This document shows, piece after piece, positions 1 through 9,285 of a DNA stretch of 21,895 nucleotides (its first letter is position 1; each line of letters opens with the position of its first letter). The notes beneath the pieces were generated by a model. That model worked only from the letters and a program-made list of their open reading frames with translations. It made no database searches and was not told the DNA's origin. Source of the stretch: Brachionus plicatilis (lineage: Eukaryota > Rotifera > Eurotatoria > Ploima > Brachionidae); assembly GCA_010279815.1 (NCBI GenBank), contig QEOQ01000640.1:1763044-1784938 (forward strand). The letters are read 5' to 3'. The translations under genes and the position numbers were made by a program.

Positions 1-989
1 AGAATAACACCCTTAGAGCAGGAGTTTCTTTTTGGATTAGCTCACTAATTTAAACTAATGTTATAGAAATAAAATAATCTTAATGTTTTAAAGCATGTGA
101 TTTTTTAAAAAATTATTTAATTTTGTTAATTTAACTAAAATCAATAAGATGAAACAAAAATTATCAAAATTTTAACCAAGGCAAAATATTTTTTTAGAGG
201 GAAAAATAAAATCTGGTAGTTTTTGAAAGAACTTGTTGCTGTTTTTATTTTTTTGAGTTGAATTATATCTCAAAAGTCTTCATATCTGTATATATTCTTA
301 AAAAGGGAAGAATTTCGTACAAAATGATCTGTTATAAAGTATATAAAGTGGGATTTAGCGGCATTGTGAAATTTCATACAAAACTTATGTTTCACCTTCT
401 GCGGAAGTGTGCAAAATTGCACCCTATTTAAAAGTATTAAAAATAAAAAGCAATTAATTTGCACAAATTTTGCAGACTTTAAAAGCAGGTGAAACAAAAG
501 TTGTTTTACTTTGTTCATTTATGGAACAAGTTCTTGACATTTAGAACAAAAGTTAGAAAATTTTTTTGTTTTTGTATTGGAAGTTTTTTTATCCAAAAAA
601 GCATTTTTTCAGCTCTTTAGAGTTTTTTAATATTCGTCGGAGAAATAGCTCTTTACTTCCAATTTTATTTTTAAATTCTGACACCAGAAAAAATTTTGAA
701 CAAATTTTAGGTTCTAGTTTTTAAATTAAAACCAGATATTTCCACCTAATTTTATAAGGATTTGGGTAAGATTGGAGTAACTTTTTTTCGGGAAATTGTT
801 ATGGGTATGGGTAAGAGTCTTGACATTTTTAGCTAATTGGGTATTTCAAATTCGAAGTCAAATTTAAGTTTGATGACTTGACTTAACTGAAAATATTATT
901 TAAAAAGTCATTTGACTTTATTTTAAAATGTAATAAGTCAAATGTGTAGATGACTTTTAAATGAATTTTTTTCTGACTTTTGCACTAGT
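1..989. other. Gene-free AT-rich flank
   Basis: I see no credible coding exon here. The minus-strand open frame at 270-518 coincides with the decayed palindrome at 361-500 and is not a gene. The stretch 840-989 is rich in AGTCA/TGACT words, which may be the worn end of another transposon, but no paired terminus or target duplication was found for it. Confidence 0.5.
361..505. repeat. Decayed palindromic MITE-like repeat
   Basis: The left part starts GGCATTGTGAAATTTCATAC, close to the start of the MITE at 15324 (GGCAATGTGAAATTTTAGTA). The segment around 383-425 is roughly the reverse complement of 458-505, sharing GGTGAAAC and TTTTGCA blocks. I infer an old, diverged relative of the family at 1619, 13217 and 15324. 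The right terminus and target duplication were not located. Confidence 0.4.
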
Positions 990-1349
990 CAATTTTCCAG
1001 GGTTGGGAAAACGAAATAAAAAAAATATTCGAATATAAACAAAAAAATTTCGAAATTCAAATTTTGATTTCGAATACCAAAAATAATGTCTATGTCGAAA
1101 CTCACTTTCGACATTATGTTTTTAGTTTCGAAACTAAAACTTCAATTTTCACGTTGAAATAGCTATTTTTTATTTTATGTGCGTATTTGAATTATCTTTT
1201 CAAATACCAAATTAATTGTCCCTTTAGAATAGCACTTATAAAATTTAAGCTTTTTTATTTTTAATGAAAATTTGAAAAATTGTGTATATTTTGACTAAAA
1301 AAAAATTATAAATTAATAGTAAAAATAAACTCTTTTGAATTGAAAAAAG

Positions 1350-1618
1350 ATGTCGTCAAATCAAAAAAATCTTCCGAATAAAAAAAATACTAAACGAAGT
1401 TGGGTATGGGGCCATTTTCAAAACAAGCTAAATGATACATCCAAAACAATTTGTAAACATTGTAATGCCCAGTTAGTTTTTCATAGGAACAATGGCATGA
1501 TAACTCATCTAAATAGTGTACATAAGTTATATAAACACGATAAATTTAATAATTTGCCATCAGGATGTCTTTCACAAACTAATTCAGAATATGAAGACGA
1601 TGGAGAAGTTGAAACTGT
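1350..1618 (+). pseudogene. BED zinc-finger N-terminus of a hAT transposase, truncated by a MITE
   Basis: The frame opens with an ATG and encodes about 90 residues. Residues 18-58 form a BED finger: aromatic W18, W20 and F23, then C35-x2-C38 and H53-x4-H58 as the zinc ligands. BED fingers form the DNA-binding N-terminus of hAT transposases and of host proteins derived from them. An acidic tail (SEYEDDGE) follows, and the frame ends at a TGA inside a MITE that inserted at 1619; position 1618 is the last base of its target duplication. When the MITE is ignored, the frame runs only about 12 codons further before a stop, and no RNase-H or hATC region follows. It is a remnant, not a working transposase; a short expressed BED protein cannot be ruled out. 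Confidence 0.75.
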
Positions 1619-2884
1619 GGCAATTTGAAGTTTATGATCTATTTTATGATGCTCAAAATGTTCAAATCATACTAAAACTATTAAATAAATTTTTATTTCT
1701 TAATAGAAATAATTCAGAGATACATTTTTGGATTTAACATATTATGTTAAATAAAAAAATAAACTCTGCAATATCAAAATGCACAATGCAGAATGCATAC
1801 CATCGAAATGATGCTATTTTAAGTGAATAATTTTTTTGCAGACTTTTGCAGTTTTTTCCTTTAGGTGTAACAAAGTATGTTAAACCAAAAATTTACCGGG
1901 ATTGTTGTTTTAGCATACCGATTAAACTTTTAAACATACCCATTTTTCATCCCAGCATACTTTCATTATTAACATACCAAATACCTTAATAATATACTAA
2001 AAACTGATTAACATACTTATGGTAAAATTGTAAATCTTTCTTCACTCAAGCCTGGAATTTCCGGAATTCGAATTTCCTTTTAATTTAGATAAGAAATTAT
2101 TTCCATTATCCGACATTAATTTATTAATTAAAACTTTAAAATTTTTCTGCAATCATGACAAACTAAAAATATACAGTTGGTGTTGATAATATATTATCAA
2201 TTGACGACAAGTAAGTTATATCTAAATAATCAATATTTCTAGTCAAAAGACTTAAAATATATTAAGAGAAATCATAAAATAGACATTTGAAATGTGAAAG
2301 ATAAACTTTTTAAAACAAATTATATAAATTTGATTTTCTTAATATGCAATTTTTTTGGTGATTTTCATTAAAAAAAATGGCTTTATAAATAAATCAATTT
2401 TGTAAAATATTCTGATGTCCGACATTTTTTATTTTTTTCTCAATTCCGGATTATCAAGTTTCCAGCATTTTCATTATTCCGACATTAAATTGTCGAACCT
2501 AAGCGAACATAAAAGAGAATTGTCTGTATTTACTTAATTTGACTAAAATTGAAATATTTTTTTTCTTATGTAAATATATAAAATAGATTTTTTTTATTTC
2601 AAAAGTTAAGTATATTAAGCAGTTTTTTGATTGCTTTTAAAAGATAGGTATGTTTTTCAGCAATAAGTGTGTTTAAAAGTATAGTATGCTGGGATGAAAA
2701 ATGGGTATGCTGAAAAGCTTGGCTAGTATGTTAAAAAGCTTTGATAGTATGTTGGTCAAGTAGACCCAAAATTTACCTCTGCACTAATTCTATTAAAAAA
2801 TTAAAATTTATTTTATAGTTTTAGTTTGATTTGATGATTTTGAGCATCAAAAATTGATCATAAACTTCAATTTGCTGAAACTGT
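1610..2884. mobile_element. MULE-like MITE (copy A) with 9-bp target duplication
   Basis: The 9-bp sequence TGAAACTGT at 1610-1618 is repeated at 2876-2884. The left end starts GGCAATTTGAAGTTTATGAT, and the inverted right end reads GCAAATTGAAGTTTATGATC, with inverted similarity over about 65 bp (1619-1684 against 2814-2875). Removing the nested element at 1898-2767 and one copy of its duplication leaves about 377 bp, matching the 384-bp relative at 13217. A 9-bp duplication and G-starting termini fit Mutator-like elements. It interrupts the hAT BED frame. Confidence 0.8.
1888..2777. mobile_element. 870-bp non-autonomous element with 10-bp target duplication, nested in MITE A
   Basis: AAAATTTACC occurs at 1888-1897 and again at 2768-2777. 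The left terminus begins GGGATTG and the inverted right terminus GGGTCTA, sharing GGG and a CATAC block. Subterminal regions carry repeated CATAC words on the left and GTATG words on the right. One 26-bp block (1935-1960) is exactly inverted at 2684-2709. No coding sequence was found. The duplication length suggests a Mutator-like superfamily; other superfamilies are possible. Confidence 0.65.
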
Positions 2885-3556
2885 TGTTTATTTACTAAAT
2901 TTGTTAAAAAAAGTTAGGTAGGATTTTTTTAACTGATAAAACCGTTACTTTTCTTTTTAATTTTGTTAAAAAAATTAGTCGGTATAAAAAATAATTAAAA
3001 AAGATCCTAAATAAAGCAATGAACAAAATAATTTTAATATTCAAAGCATAATTACTTAATTTTAATTGATTGATTTATTTTTTCAAAAGTAAAAAAAATT
3101 TCCGAATGTTATTTTATAATTTTGAATATATTAATTAACTTCGAAACTTAGTTTTAAAATCGAAATTTTTATTTGGATGTCGAAACTGAGTTTCAGTGTC
3201 GAAATTTATTTTCACTTTTCGAAACCCATGAAATTATTTTGTTCAATTTCGAAATCAAAAAATCGAAATCTACACTATTTTTTAACAAAATTTCGAAAGT
3301 GTCGATATCGAATTCCCAATCCCACAATTTTCTTGATAAATCTTTAAAATTTCATTTTTAACTTTTAAATTAATAAACCATTAGATATTCTTATTAGAAG
3401 CTGTTGTATTTTTGTATTTGATTTTCCAGAAAAATATTTTTAATTTATGTAGAGTTATATAGCTTATTTTAAACAACGTTTTGTGGAAAAATCAAGAGAA
3501 AAACCAGCCCGAAACTGAAAATCTAAATGAAAATTAAAAAAAAACTAAAAATAAAG

Positions 3557-4080
3557 TACAGTGGTGATTTGATAACAGTATTTTACGAAAAATTACTTAA
3601 AATACCGTAAATTAACCAAATTTTACCACATTTTACGTAAATTAACGTAAAATCCGAAAAGTGAAAAAGAAGTATTTTACGAAAATTTACGTAAATTTTC
3701 AGGATTTTGAGATCGTTTTGGTAAAATTTGGTAAAATTAAAAACGGCCAATTCAAAATTTTTTGAAAAAATGTCTTTTTTTTCCGAAAATCGAAAATTTA
3801 AGAAAGCTTTTTTTATAACAATTTAAAAATAACTATTTTTTGACCAATTTACGAAAAAAAAAGACATTTTTTCAAAAAATTTTGAATTGGCCGTTTTTAA
3901 TTTTACCAAATTTTACCAAAACGATCTCAAAATCCTGAAAATTTACGTAAATTTTCGTAAAATACTTCTTTTTCACTTTTCGGATTTTACGTTAATTTAC
4001 GTAAAATGTGGTAAAATTTGGTTAATTTACGGTATTTTAAGTAATTTTTCGTAAAATACTGTTATCAAATCACCACTGTA
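3557..4080. mobile_element. Tc1/mariner-type MITE forming a perfect long hairpin
   Basis: TA dinucleotides flank both ends (3557-3558 and 4079-4080). The arms 3559-3782 and 3855-4078 are inverted copies with no mismatch that I could find over 224 bp, separated by a 72-bp loop. The termini read CAGTGGTGATTTG, in line with Tc1/mariner-type ends. The arms are studded with ACGTAA/TTACGT words. There is no coding capacity. Perfect arms suggest recent activity or arm homogenisation; a transcript would fold into long double-stranded RNA. Confidence 0.9.
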
Positions 4081-4381
4081 CATTACATATAAGTTTCATT
4101 TTTTTTCTTTCTTTTAGTTTATTTTATAAGAAAATGACAAATTATCAAAATGAGACTGAAAGGGAGTGGTACACTTCAAACCAGTCCGCTTAAAACCTTC
4201 AATAATGTCTATTAATTTAATTAATAATTAATATCTGAAAAGCGAAGTTATCAAGAATCATGTGAAATAACTGTTTATATAGCTAGCAATAGCATTTATA
4301 AAATTAGACATTAATAAAAAATTAATATGAAAAATACTGAAATAAGAAAATCGAAAAAAAGTATCGGAAAAAAATGTCGAT

Positions 4382-4932
4382 TCATGTTCTTTGAGTGTAA
4401 ATCTCATTAAAATCAGCGGCTTCAAGAGCTAATAAAATATTCAATTGAAAAAATATCCAAATTTTTCTCTCACTAAAAACAATAGCAAGCTAAAACAACA
4501 TATTTACCTTCTTTGCTTTCTTTTATGTCTTTTAAGCGTTTTTCATCCTTAAAAGACTTCTTAAACACGCTCAAGGATGACTTTTTGTTATCACTCTTAG
4601 ACTTTTTGGAATTCCTTAATAGAATTTAAAATTTTTCCATCTAAAAAAAAAATCATTTACTTGGTATTCACCAAAAAAACAGAATCTTGATTCAAATCTC
4701 CAGCCAAAGACGCATATCCTTTATCTTTGGAATCTTTTTTGAACAAGAATTTTTTTGTCTCCTTTTTTTTGTCCTTTTTTTCGTCATCAACATTAACTTT
4801 AGAAAAAAAAAAAACAATTTATTATGCCAAAAAAAATTAAGTAAACAACTCACAATCAGCTTCAGAGATGTTGTCTTTTAAACCCTGAAAGTCATCGGAC
4901 CCTTGACTAGTATTCGAGTTTTTGAAGCTCAT
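4382..4932 (-). CDS. RALBP1-like N-terminal protein, lacking the RhoGAP domain
   Basis: Four exons give one frame of 122 residues: 4932-4854, 4796-4661, 4614-4508 and 4428-4382. The introns are 57, 46, 79 bp in order and the phases agree at every join. The protein is lysine-rich and follows the order of the RalA-binding protein 1 N-terminus: an acidic-to-basic DDEKKDKKKE stretch (30-39), KDKGYASLAGD (50-60, like the family's GYA segment), a VFKKSFKDEK motif (88-97), then LEAAD (109-113), where the family has LTAADVVKQW. RALBP1 is a Ral effector with a RhoGAP domain acting in endocytosis and membrane traffic. Here a TGA follows at once, and no RhoGAP exon is visible on this strand in the next 4.3 kb, which is filled with transposons. 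It may be truncated, or continue across a very long intron. The ATG is preceded by a TTGTTAG acceptor-like site 1 base upstream. Family assignment is from motif order only. Confidence 0.55.
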
Positions 4933-5045
4933 TCTAACAACAAAAAATAAAAATTTTCTAAAAAAAAAAATTAAATCTCTAAAAAAGAATATTAATTCCT
5001 TTTCAAGTTGAAAATAAAAAAATTAAAATCCCTTATTAAATTTTA
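4933..5045 (-). promoter_or_regulatory. Intergenic spacer with poly(A) signal and splice-acceptor-like sites
   Basis: Only 113 bp separate the two minus-strand genes. An AATAAA signal (5047-5042) overlaps the stop of the mTERF gene. Pyrimidine-rich stretches ending in TTTTTAG and TTGTTAG lie just before the ATG of the downstream gene. The arrangement would suit polycistronic transcription with trans-splicing, or an internal 5' UTR intron. This is inference from spacing and signals. Confidence 0.35.
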
Positions 5046-5903
5046 TTAATCAATTTCATCGATTTGTCGGTCAATTTTTTTCTGATAACTAATCGAGTCC
5101 AGTATTTGATTTTTTAAGTACTTTCCGATGCGTAGACCTAAAAGCTCATTGTCAAAATTCTCCTCACATAAATAATTACAAAAAACGTCAAAATCCTCGA
5201 CAGTAAAAATGTCTTGGGTGCACAACTTTAAAAACTGCTTCAAATTCAGATCCACTATGAAGCTTAATTTTGGGTTATTATTCTGAAGTTTTTTTTTGGG
5301 CTTCTCGTACAAGGCAGATCTTTCCAGGAACAGGTGTCTTTGCCGGATATGTTCTATAGGATAACTGAATACACATGAAGTGCTCATTTCTTTTTGATCA
5401 ATGCCCATCAAGGCAAAAACGTAGTTGAATTTATAGCTAAAAAGATCCATATTGGCAGTCAACAAATCCGGTGTTCGCAGCAACAAGCGTTCCAAGTGTT
5501 TTCTGCTAAAAAAATTCTTAAAATCATACAAACGCTGATTCAAGTATTTTTTATCAATATCAATTATTTTCGGATTTTTTGACAGCAAAGTAGCAAATAT
5601 TTGATTATTCAGCGAACACTCTCGGCAAATGTTCCATGTGTTTTCGATGTTTTCCTTGGTAAGGCTATCCCAGTTCTCATATGTTCTTAAAGTATCACAC
5701 AAATGTTTGTCTTTGATACCAAATGTGTCCAGATTGGTGAGGATGTGCTCCAAAAATTGTATGTTGCAGGCATCAAGGCGATTAATAGTTTTTAAATCGA
5801 GGAGATTTGTGCTAATCTTTATTGGCAACTTGTCCAATTTTTGCTTGATTTTTGACACCCCTTGGAAGCTCGATGAATATTGACGGATAAATAATCTTAT
5901 CAT
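5046..5903 (-). CDS. mTERF-domain mitochondrial protein, MTERF4/MTERF3-like
   Basis: A single open exon encodes 285 residues. The N-terminus (MIRLFIRQYSSSF) is basic, hydroxylated and free of acidic residues, typical of a mitochondrial targeting peptide. mTERF repeats with a proline after the first helix are visible: LLSKNPKIIDID (106-117), LLLRTPDLLTANM (140-152) and VFSYPIEHIRQRHLFLE (178-194). The segment around residues 184-247, with RQRHLFLERSALY and a following NPKL/VEDFDVF region, resembles the C-terminal signature of animal MTERF3 and MTERF4. In other animals MTERF4 works with the NSUN4 rRNA methyltransferase in large mitoribosomal subunit assembly, and MTERF3 also acts in mitoribosome biogenesis. 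The overall length is somewhat short for the family. Which paralogue it is cannot be settled by eye. AATAAA overlaps the stop codon. Confidence 0.75.
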   Translation of the reverse strand: MIRLFIRQYSSSFQGVSKIKQKLDKLPIKISTNLLDLKTINRLDACNIQFLEHILTNLDTFGIKDKHLCDTLRTYENWDSLTKENIENTWNICRECSLNNQIFATLLSKNPKIIDIDKKYLNQRLYDFKNFFSRKHLERLLLRTPDLLTANMDLFSYKFNYVFALMGIDQKEMSTSCVFSYPIEHIRQRHLFLERSALYEKPKKKLQNNNPKLSFIVDLNLKQFLKLCTQDIFTVEDFDVFCNYLCEENFDNELLGLRIGKYLKNQILDSISYQKKIDRQIDEID

Positions 5904-7733
5904 TTTCTACTAAATAATTATGTCCAAAATTTAAAAAAATTGATTTGCGGTCAAAGCAGGTTTAATTGCTTTGAGAACATTTTGATCGAAAATGGCTAAA
6001 TTGATTATTTACTGGCTAATGTAATGGTATTTTTTTTTGCCAAATTGTATTCATTCAATTAAAAATGTATAATTTTGAAAGCATAATTTTTAATTATAAA
6101 ATTTGCAATAGATCATTTTGTGCATGTATTTTCTTATATGTTTTATTTGGTGTCTTTTTTGTCAAAAGTAGTAAGAGTAAATTCAAATTTAATTTTAATT
6201 TTGATCGATCAAAAGTATTCTTTGCCACTAGTTGCAAAATTTTACGATGATGTATCAATTTGTCAAGAAAACTAAAACATAGAAAATTAAATCGCTCAAA
6301 GTTACATAGAAATAATTTTTTTTATAGAAAATTGTTTTACAGAGATGTACTCATAGAATTTTTTTTCGTAGAATTTATTTAACATTTTTCAGAGAAAACA
6401 ATTTTTGGAGAAATTTTTTAATTTAATTAAAATTTATTATTTAAGAACAAATTAAAGATTGATTTGTGAGATTTTTTTAATATTTTTATTTGAAAAAAAA
6501 AATCTTCTGAGTTGAACGTTCGCCAAATTTAACTTTATGTTTACAATGATAACTAATTTAATTTTCACAAGTAATATTTATATAAAATTAGTATGATTTA
6601 TAACAACTTTTGAATATTTTTTTAATAGAAGGCAATCATGATTAGGACAATTAACTCTCAAATTTTTTGTGAATCAAAGAACCTAAATAAACATGAAGAG
6701 CAATAAAAAGAGCCAAAATGACAATAAACTTTGTTTCAAGTAAAAAAGAACTTAAAGAAACCTTGCATGAGAGTGTTCCAAACAGATATAAAATGATCTT
6801 GACATTTTAGTCTCATTGTTGAATTCTAGAAATTCTTATGTTTTTAATGATTTCCTTTTATAACTTTGTATAATTTATTTTAATCATTTATTGTTTTTCG
6901 GATTATTCAAGACTTTTAAATTTTAAATTTTAAATTTCTTTATGTGGTTCAAGAGGTACTTTAATCATTCAAGATTTTTTTAAAGAACCAAATTTTAGAT
7001 TATATGGAATTTTGGTATTAAAAATAATCGAATTTTTGAGTGTTTTCAAATCTCGCAAAGATTTTGAAATAATATCAAATTTTTTAATAAATGTTCTAAA
7101 TAATTGTTAAATAAAAATGATTCGGATGAATTTTAGCCAAAAATTCATTGAATTTGATTGATATTTTGAATTTGATTTTTTTTTTCTGAAAAACAGTTTA
7201 AGGATTAGGGTCTTAAATCCAACGTTAAAAACCTTCTTATCATTCATTATGCAATTATATATTTGTAAAAATTAGAGTAAGATGAAAATAAAAATAGTAA
7301 AAAAAATATTATTAAATAATTTTATTTATTTATTTATTTATTTAAATAGATTACGGAAAAAAACAGGCATTTCAGCTTGGAACAAAGTCCTTCTTTTCAG
7401 ATTAGAAAATTAAAATTATAAACAAATATTATCAAAAAACATTATTATTTATATTTTAAAAGAAAACAAAGCTTTATTTTCTTCTTGATAAGCTTACCGA
7501 TGTATTCGCTTGTAATGACATGGCCGTGGTTACTAACAACTAAAAAATTCAACAAAAAAAAATTATATTTTTTATCATTAGTGCTTTATTTTATCTTTTA
7601 TATAATTAATTTTAATTAACAAATATTTTTCCAAAAATTTTCGTAAATTTCTATGTTTTTTTGGCTTAAAAATTGTTCCATGTTTTGTTTTATAATTAAG
7701 AACATATGATTTTTTTTTATTGAGGAAAATTCC
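5904..7733. other. Gene-free AT-rich intergenic stretch
   Basis: There is no supported exon. The 61-codon plus-strand frame at 6065-6250 is rich in F, K, S and N as expected for random AT-rich DNA, and has no splice context. A TTTA microsatellite sits at 7321-7344. I found no paired termini of a transposon here. Confidence 0.5.
7321..7344. repeat. (TTTA)6 microsatellite
   Basis: Six uninterrupted TTTA units. It has no evident relation to neighbouring genes. Confidence 0.9.
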
Positions 7734-7737
7734 TTTA

Positions 7738-7927
7738 TGTTGTGCTCTGACAACGGGGAGTTCGAGGAAACCAAAAAGAGAAATTACTATTTCTAATTGT
7801 AACTATTTTTTATTATTTGTTGAAAAAAAGAAACTATTTTATAAAGAAAAAAAGCTAAAAGCAAAACAAAGGTTGCTTTAACTTTCTTAAACATTTAACA
7901 GAGTTTAGTCTCTGTTGGAGCACAACA
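7738..7927 (-). repeat. Possible LTR (190 bp)
   Basis: On the minus strand this begins TGTTGTGCTCC and ends GAGCACAACA, so it has TG...CA ends within a 10-bp inverted repeat. It contains a TATAAAA and a downstream AATAAT/AATAAAAA region. AAAAGGGGGAGCCC precedes it, resembling a polypurine tract. No second LTR in the same orientation and no duplication flanking this unit alone were found, so the call is tentative. Confidence 0.4.
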
Positions 7928-8040
7928 GGGCTCCCCCTTTTAAAAGGACTCCCCCCGAGGCTTCGAAATATTTTTAAAAAAATGTAAGTGAAAATTTGGT
8001 CAGGACAAAATTTAATAAAGAAAAAACAAAAATACAAAAA

Positions 8041-9236
8041 TTAGTTTTGATATTCTTCATCTTCCTTTAGCACTACGAATGAACTGCTGGTTTTTAACCT
8101 GTCAAATTCGTAATTTGACCAAGCATCCCAATCTTCGTGATCATCAACCACCGTATCACTAGATGAGATTGAGGACGCAGACAGGCTACATGCTAATTTG
8201 ATTGATTTTTTGGAACTTGTGTTTGATGAACGGGTATCTAATGATTGAGCGGTGTCTGTTTGCGTTGTAATTGATAAATGTTTAGTGGCTTCCGTATTTA
8301 GTAAAGATTGTGTTGTTGATATTTGAGCTGTTCCTACCAGAGTTGTTTTAAAAGTCCCAAAAAAAAGTCCAAGTCATTAAAAAAAAAGTCCATGTCAGGA
8401 CTTTTTTTTTTTTTTATTTTTAAATAAAACTTTTTTCTTTTTTAATTTTTAATTTTTAAATTTATTTTTTTTTAATTAAAAAACTAATTTTTTTTAAATA
8501 ATAAATATATTAATTTAACTTAAATTTTTATTTTTTTACCGTTTTTTTGACCGCCCGTATATTTTAGAAAAAAAAAAGGACTTGACTTGAGACTTGTGAC
8601 TTTTAAACAACTCTGGTTCCTACTATCGCTTCCAAATTTTGAGCGGCTCCCAACACAGTTGTTAATGGTAGAGCTGTTAATGATTGTGCTGTTAAAACTT
8701 GAGCAGCTAATGGTTGAGCTTCTAAAATATGCACTGCTAGTTGTTGGATATTTGGGATCATACAGTTCCAAGTATTAAACTGAGTCTCATTTGTCAATGC
8801 TTGAATGTCTGTTTGTGTCTCAACATTGTGATGATCTTGTTTCACAGTTTGAGTGGCGATGTTTTGACATTGTAACCTTTCTCGGCTCCGCGCTTGGTGC
8901 GCTAGTGTGTAGGCCCTATTAAAATGGAAGTAAAGATAATGTTTTGTTCCTTTTGGCCATTCCATGCTAAAATGCCTTGATCGCTTTTTCGTGAAAGTTT
9001 GTGTTGCAAAATCGCAAGAACATTATTTGCGTTTCCGCTTTGGGGTCATAGTGCAACTTGCAGTGATGGATGTCTCCCCATTGATAATTGTGACGAGCCA
9101 TTTGTTTTAGAAAAGCCATCTCCATATGGTGGTTGGTCTCCTTCTGATAGTATTTGTAGTGGACTTTAGAGATGACTATATCTTTACGTGTAAAATCTGG
9201 ATTATCTAAATTGCATTTGCAGTGGTTCATAGCCAT
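8041..9236 (-). pseudogene. Uncharacterised element-borne protein, interrupted by a hAT MITE
   Basis: I do not recognise this protein. The ATG lies at the inner edge of the 48-bp inverted repeat. Three segments join in frame into about 284 codons: 9236-9022, 8966-8616 and 8329-8041. The first gap (9021-8967, 55 bp, GT...TTTTAG) fits an intron, or else a frameshift lies there. The second gap is a MITE plus one copy of its 8-bp duplication; removing both restores the frame exactly. The N-terminal part is Cys/His-rich (HCKC near 5-8, HHCKLH around 57-62) but not a canonical zinc knuckle. The middle has ATQT, ETQTD and TTQTD motifs and a degenerate 5-6 residue LTAQSL-type repeat. The C-terminus is serine-rich then acidic (DDHEDWDAW). 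GC content is well above the flanks, suggesting a different origin. It could be a gag-like or accessory transposon protein. Confidence 0.5.
8330..8623. mobile_element. hAT MITE (278 bp) with 8-bp target duplication
   Basis: GTTCCTAC occurs at 8330-8337 and 8616-8623. Between them the element starts CAGAGTTGTTTTAAAAGTC and ends with its inverse, GACTTTTAAACAACTCTG, one base different in run length. CAGAG ends and an 8-bp duplication are hAT hallmarks. Subterminal AAGTC/GACTT words repeat on both sides, and the centre is an A/T homopolymer-rich stretch. It has no coding capacity. It lies inside a minus-strand coding frame and breaks it. Confidence 0.9.
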
Positions 9237-9285
9237 TTCTCTTTTTGGTTTCCTCGAACTCCCCGTTGTCAGAGCACAACATTTA

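Larger units (their letters stand above)
990..3332. mobile_element. hAT-type DNA transposon with 8-bp target duplication, carrying nested insertions
   Basis: An identical 8-bp sequence, CAATTTTC, lies at 990-997 and 3325-3332, the duplication length expected of hAT elements. The left end begins CAGGGTTGGG (998) and the right end reads CCCAATCCCA (3315-3324), a 7 of 10 match to the inverted left terminus. Both ends carry clusters of TCGAAA words (about 1040-1135 and 3140-3310), like subterminal transposase-binding repeats. A BED zinc-finger exon lies inside. Without the inner insertions the element would be about 1.06 kb. No catalytic hAT domain remains, so it is a deletion derivative that needs transposase from elsewhere. 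Confidence 0.8.
7734..9285. mobile_element. Candidate element bounded by 47-48 bp perfect inverted repeats
   Basis: Positions 7737-7784 and 9235-9282 are identical inverted copies starting TGTTGTGCTCTGACAACGGG. A TTTA lies immediately outside both (7734-7737 and 9282-9285), a possible 4-bp target duplication. Between them lies a minus-strand reading frame of clearly higher GC content than its surroundings. An alternative is that 7738-7927 is the 3' LTR of a minus-strand retroelement. That LTR has 10-bp inverted ends (TGTTGTGCTC/GAGCACAACA), an internal TATAAAA, and a purine-rich AAAAGGGGGAG tract just upstream. The two readings are not mutually exclusive. No reverse transcriptase, integrase or transposase was seen. 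Confidence 0.5.

Noticed and set aside
270..518. 82-codon minus-strand open frame
   Set aside because: It coincides with a decayed palindromic repeat, has no domain, and its composition is that of random AT-rich DNA.
2172..2528. Possible fourth nested element, with TA flanking CAG...CTG
   Set aside because: Beyond CAG/CTG and the TA pair, the two ends do not match as inverted repeats, which is easily chance in this sequence.
3173..3361. 62-codon plus-strand frame at the hAT right end
   Set aside because: It lies in the TCGAAA subterminal repeats and runs past the target duplication; no transposase similarity.
6065..6250. 61-codon plus-strand frame with a hydrophobic segment
   Set aside because: F/K/N/S-rich composition expected by chance; no splice or context support.
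8338..8615. The hAT MITE acting as a spliced intron of the element gene
   Set aside because: Using the GTAGGA donor and GGTAG acceptor joins the exons out of frame, whereas simple removal with one duplication copy restores the frame.
8520..8778. Two open frames overlapping the hAT MITE edge on either strand
   Set aside because: They are shadows of the minus-strand element gene and of the MITE end.
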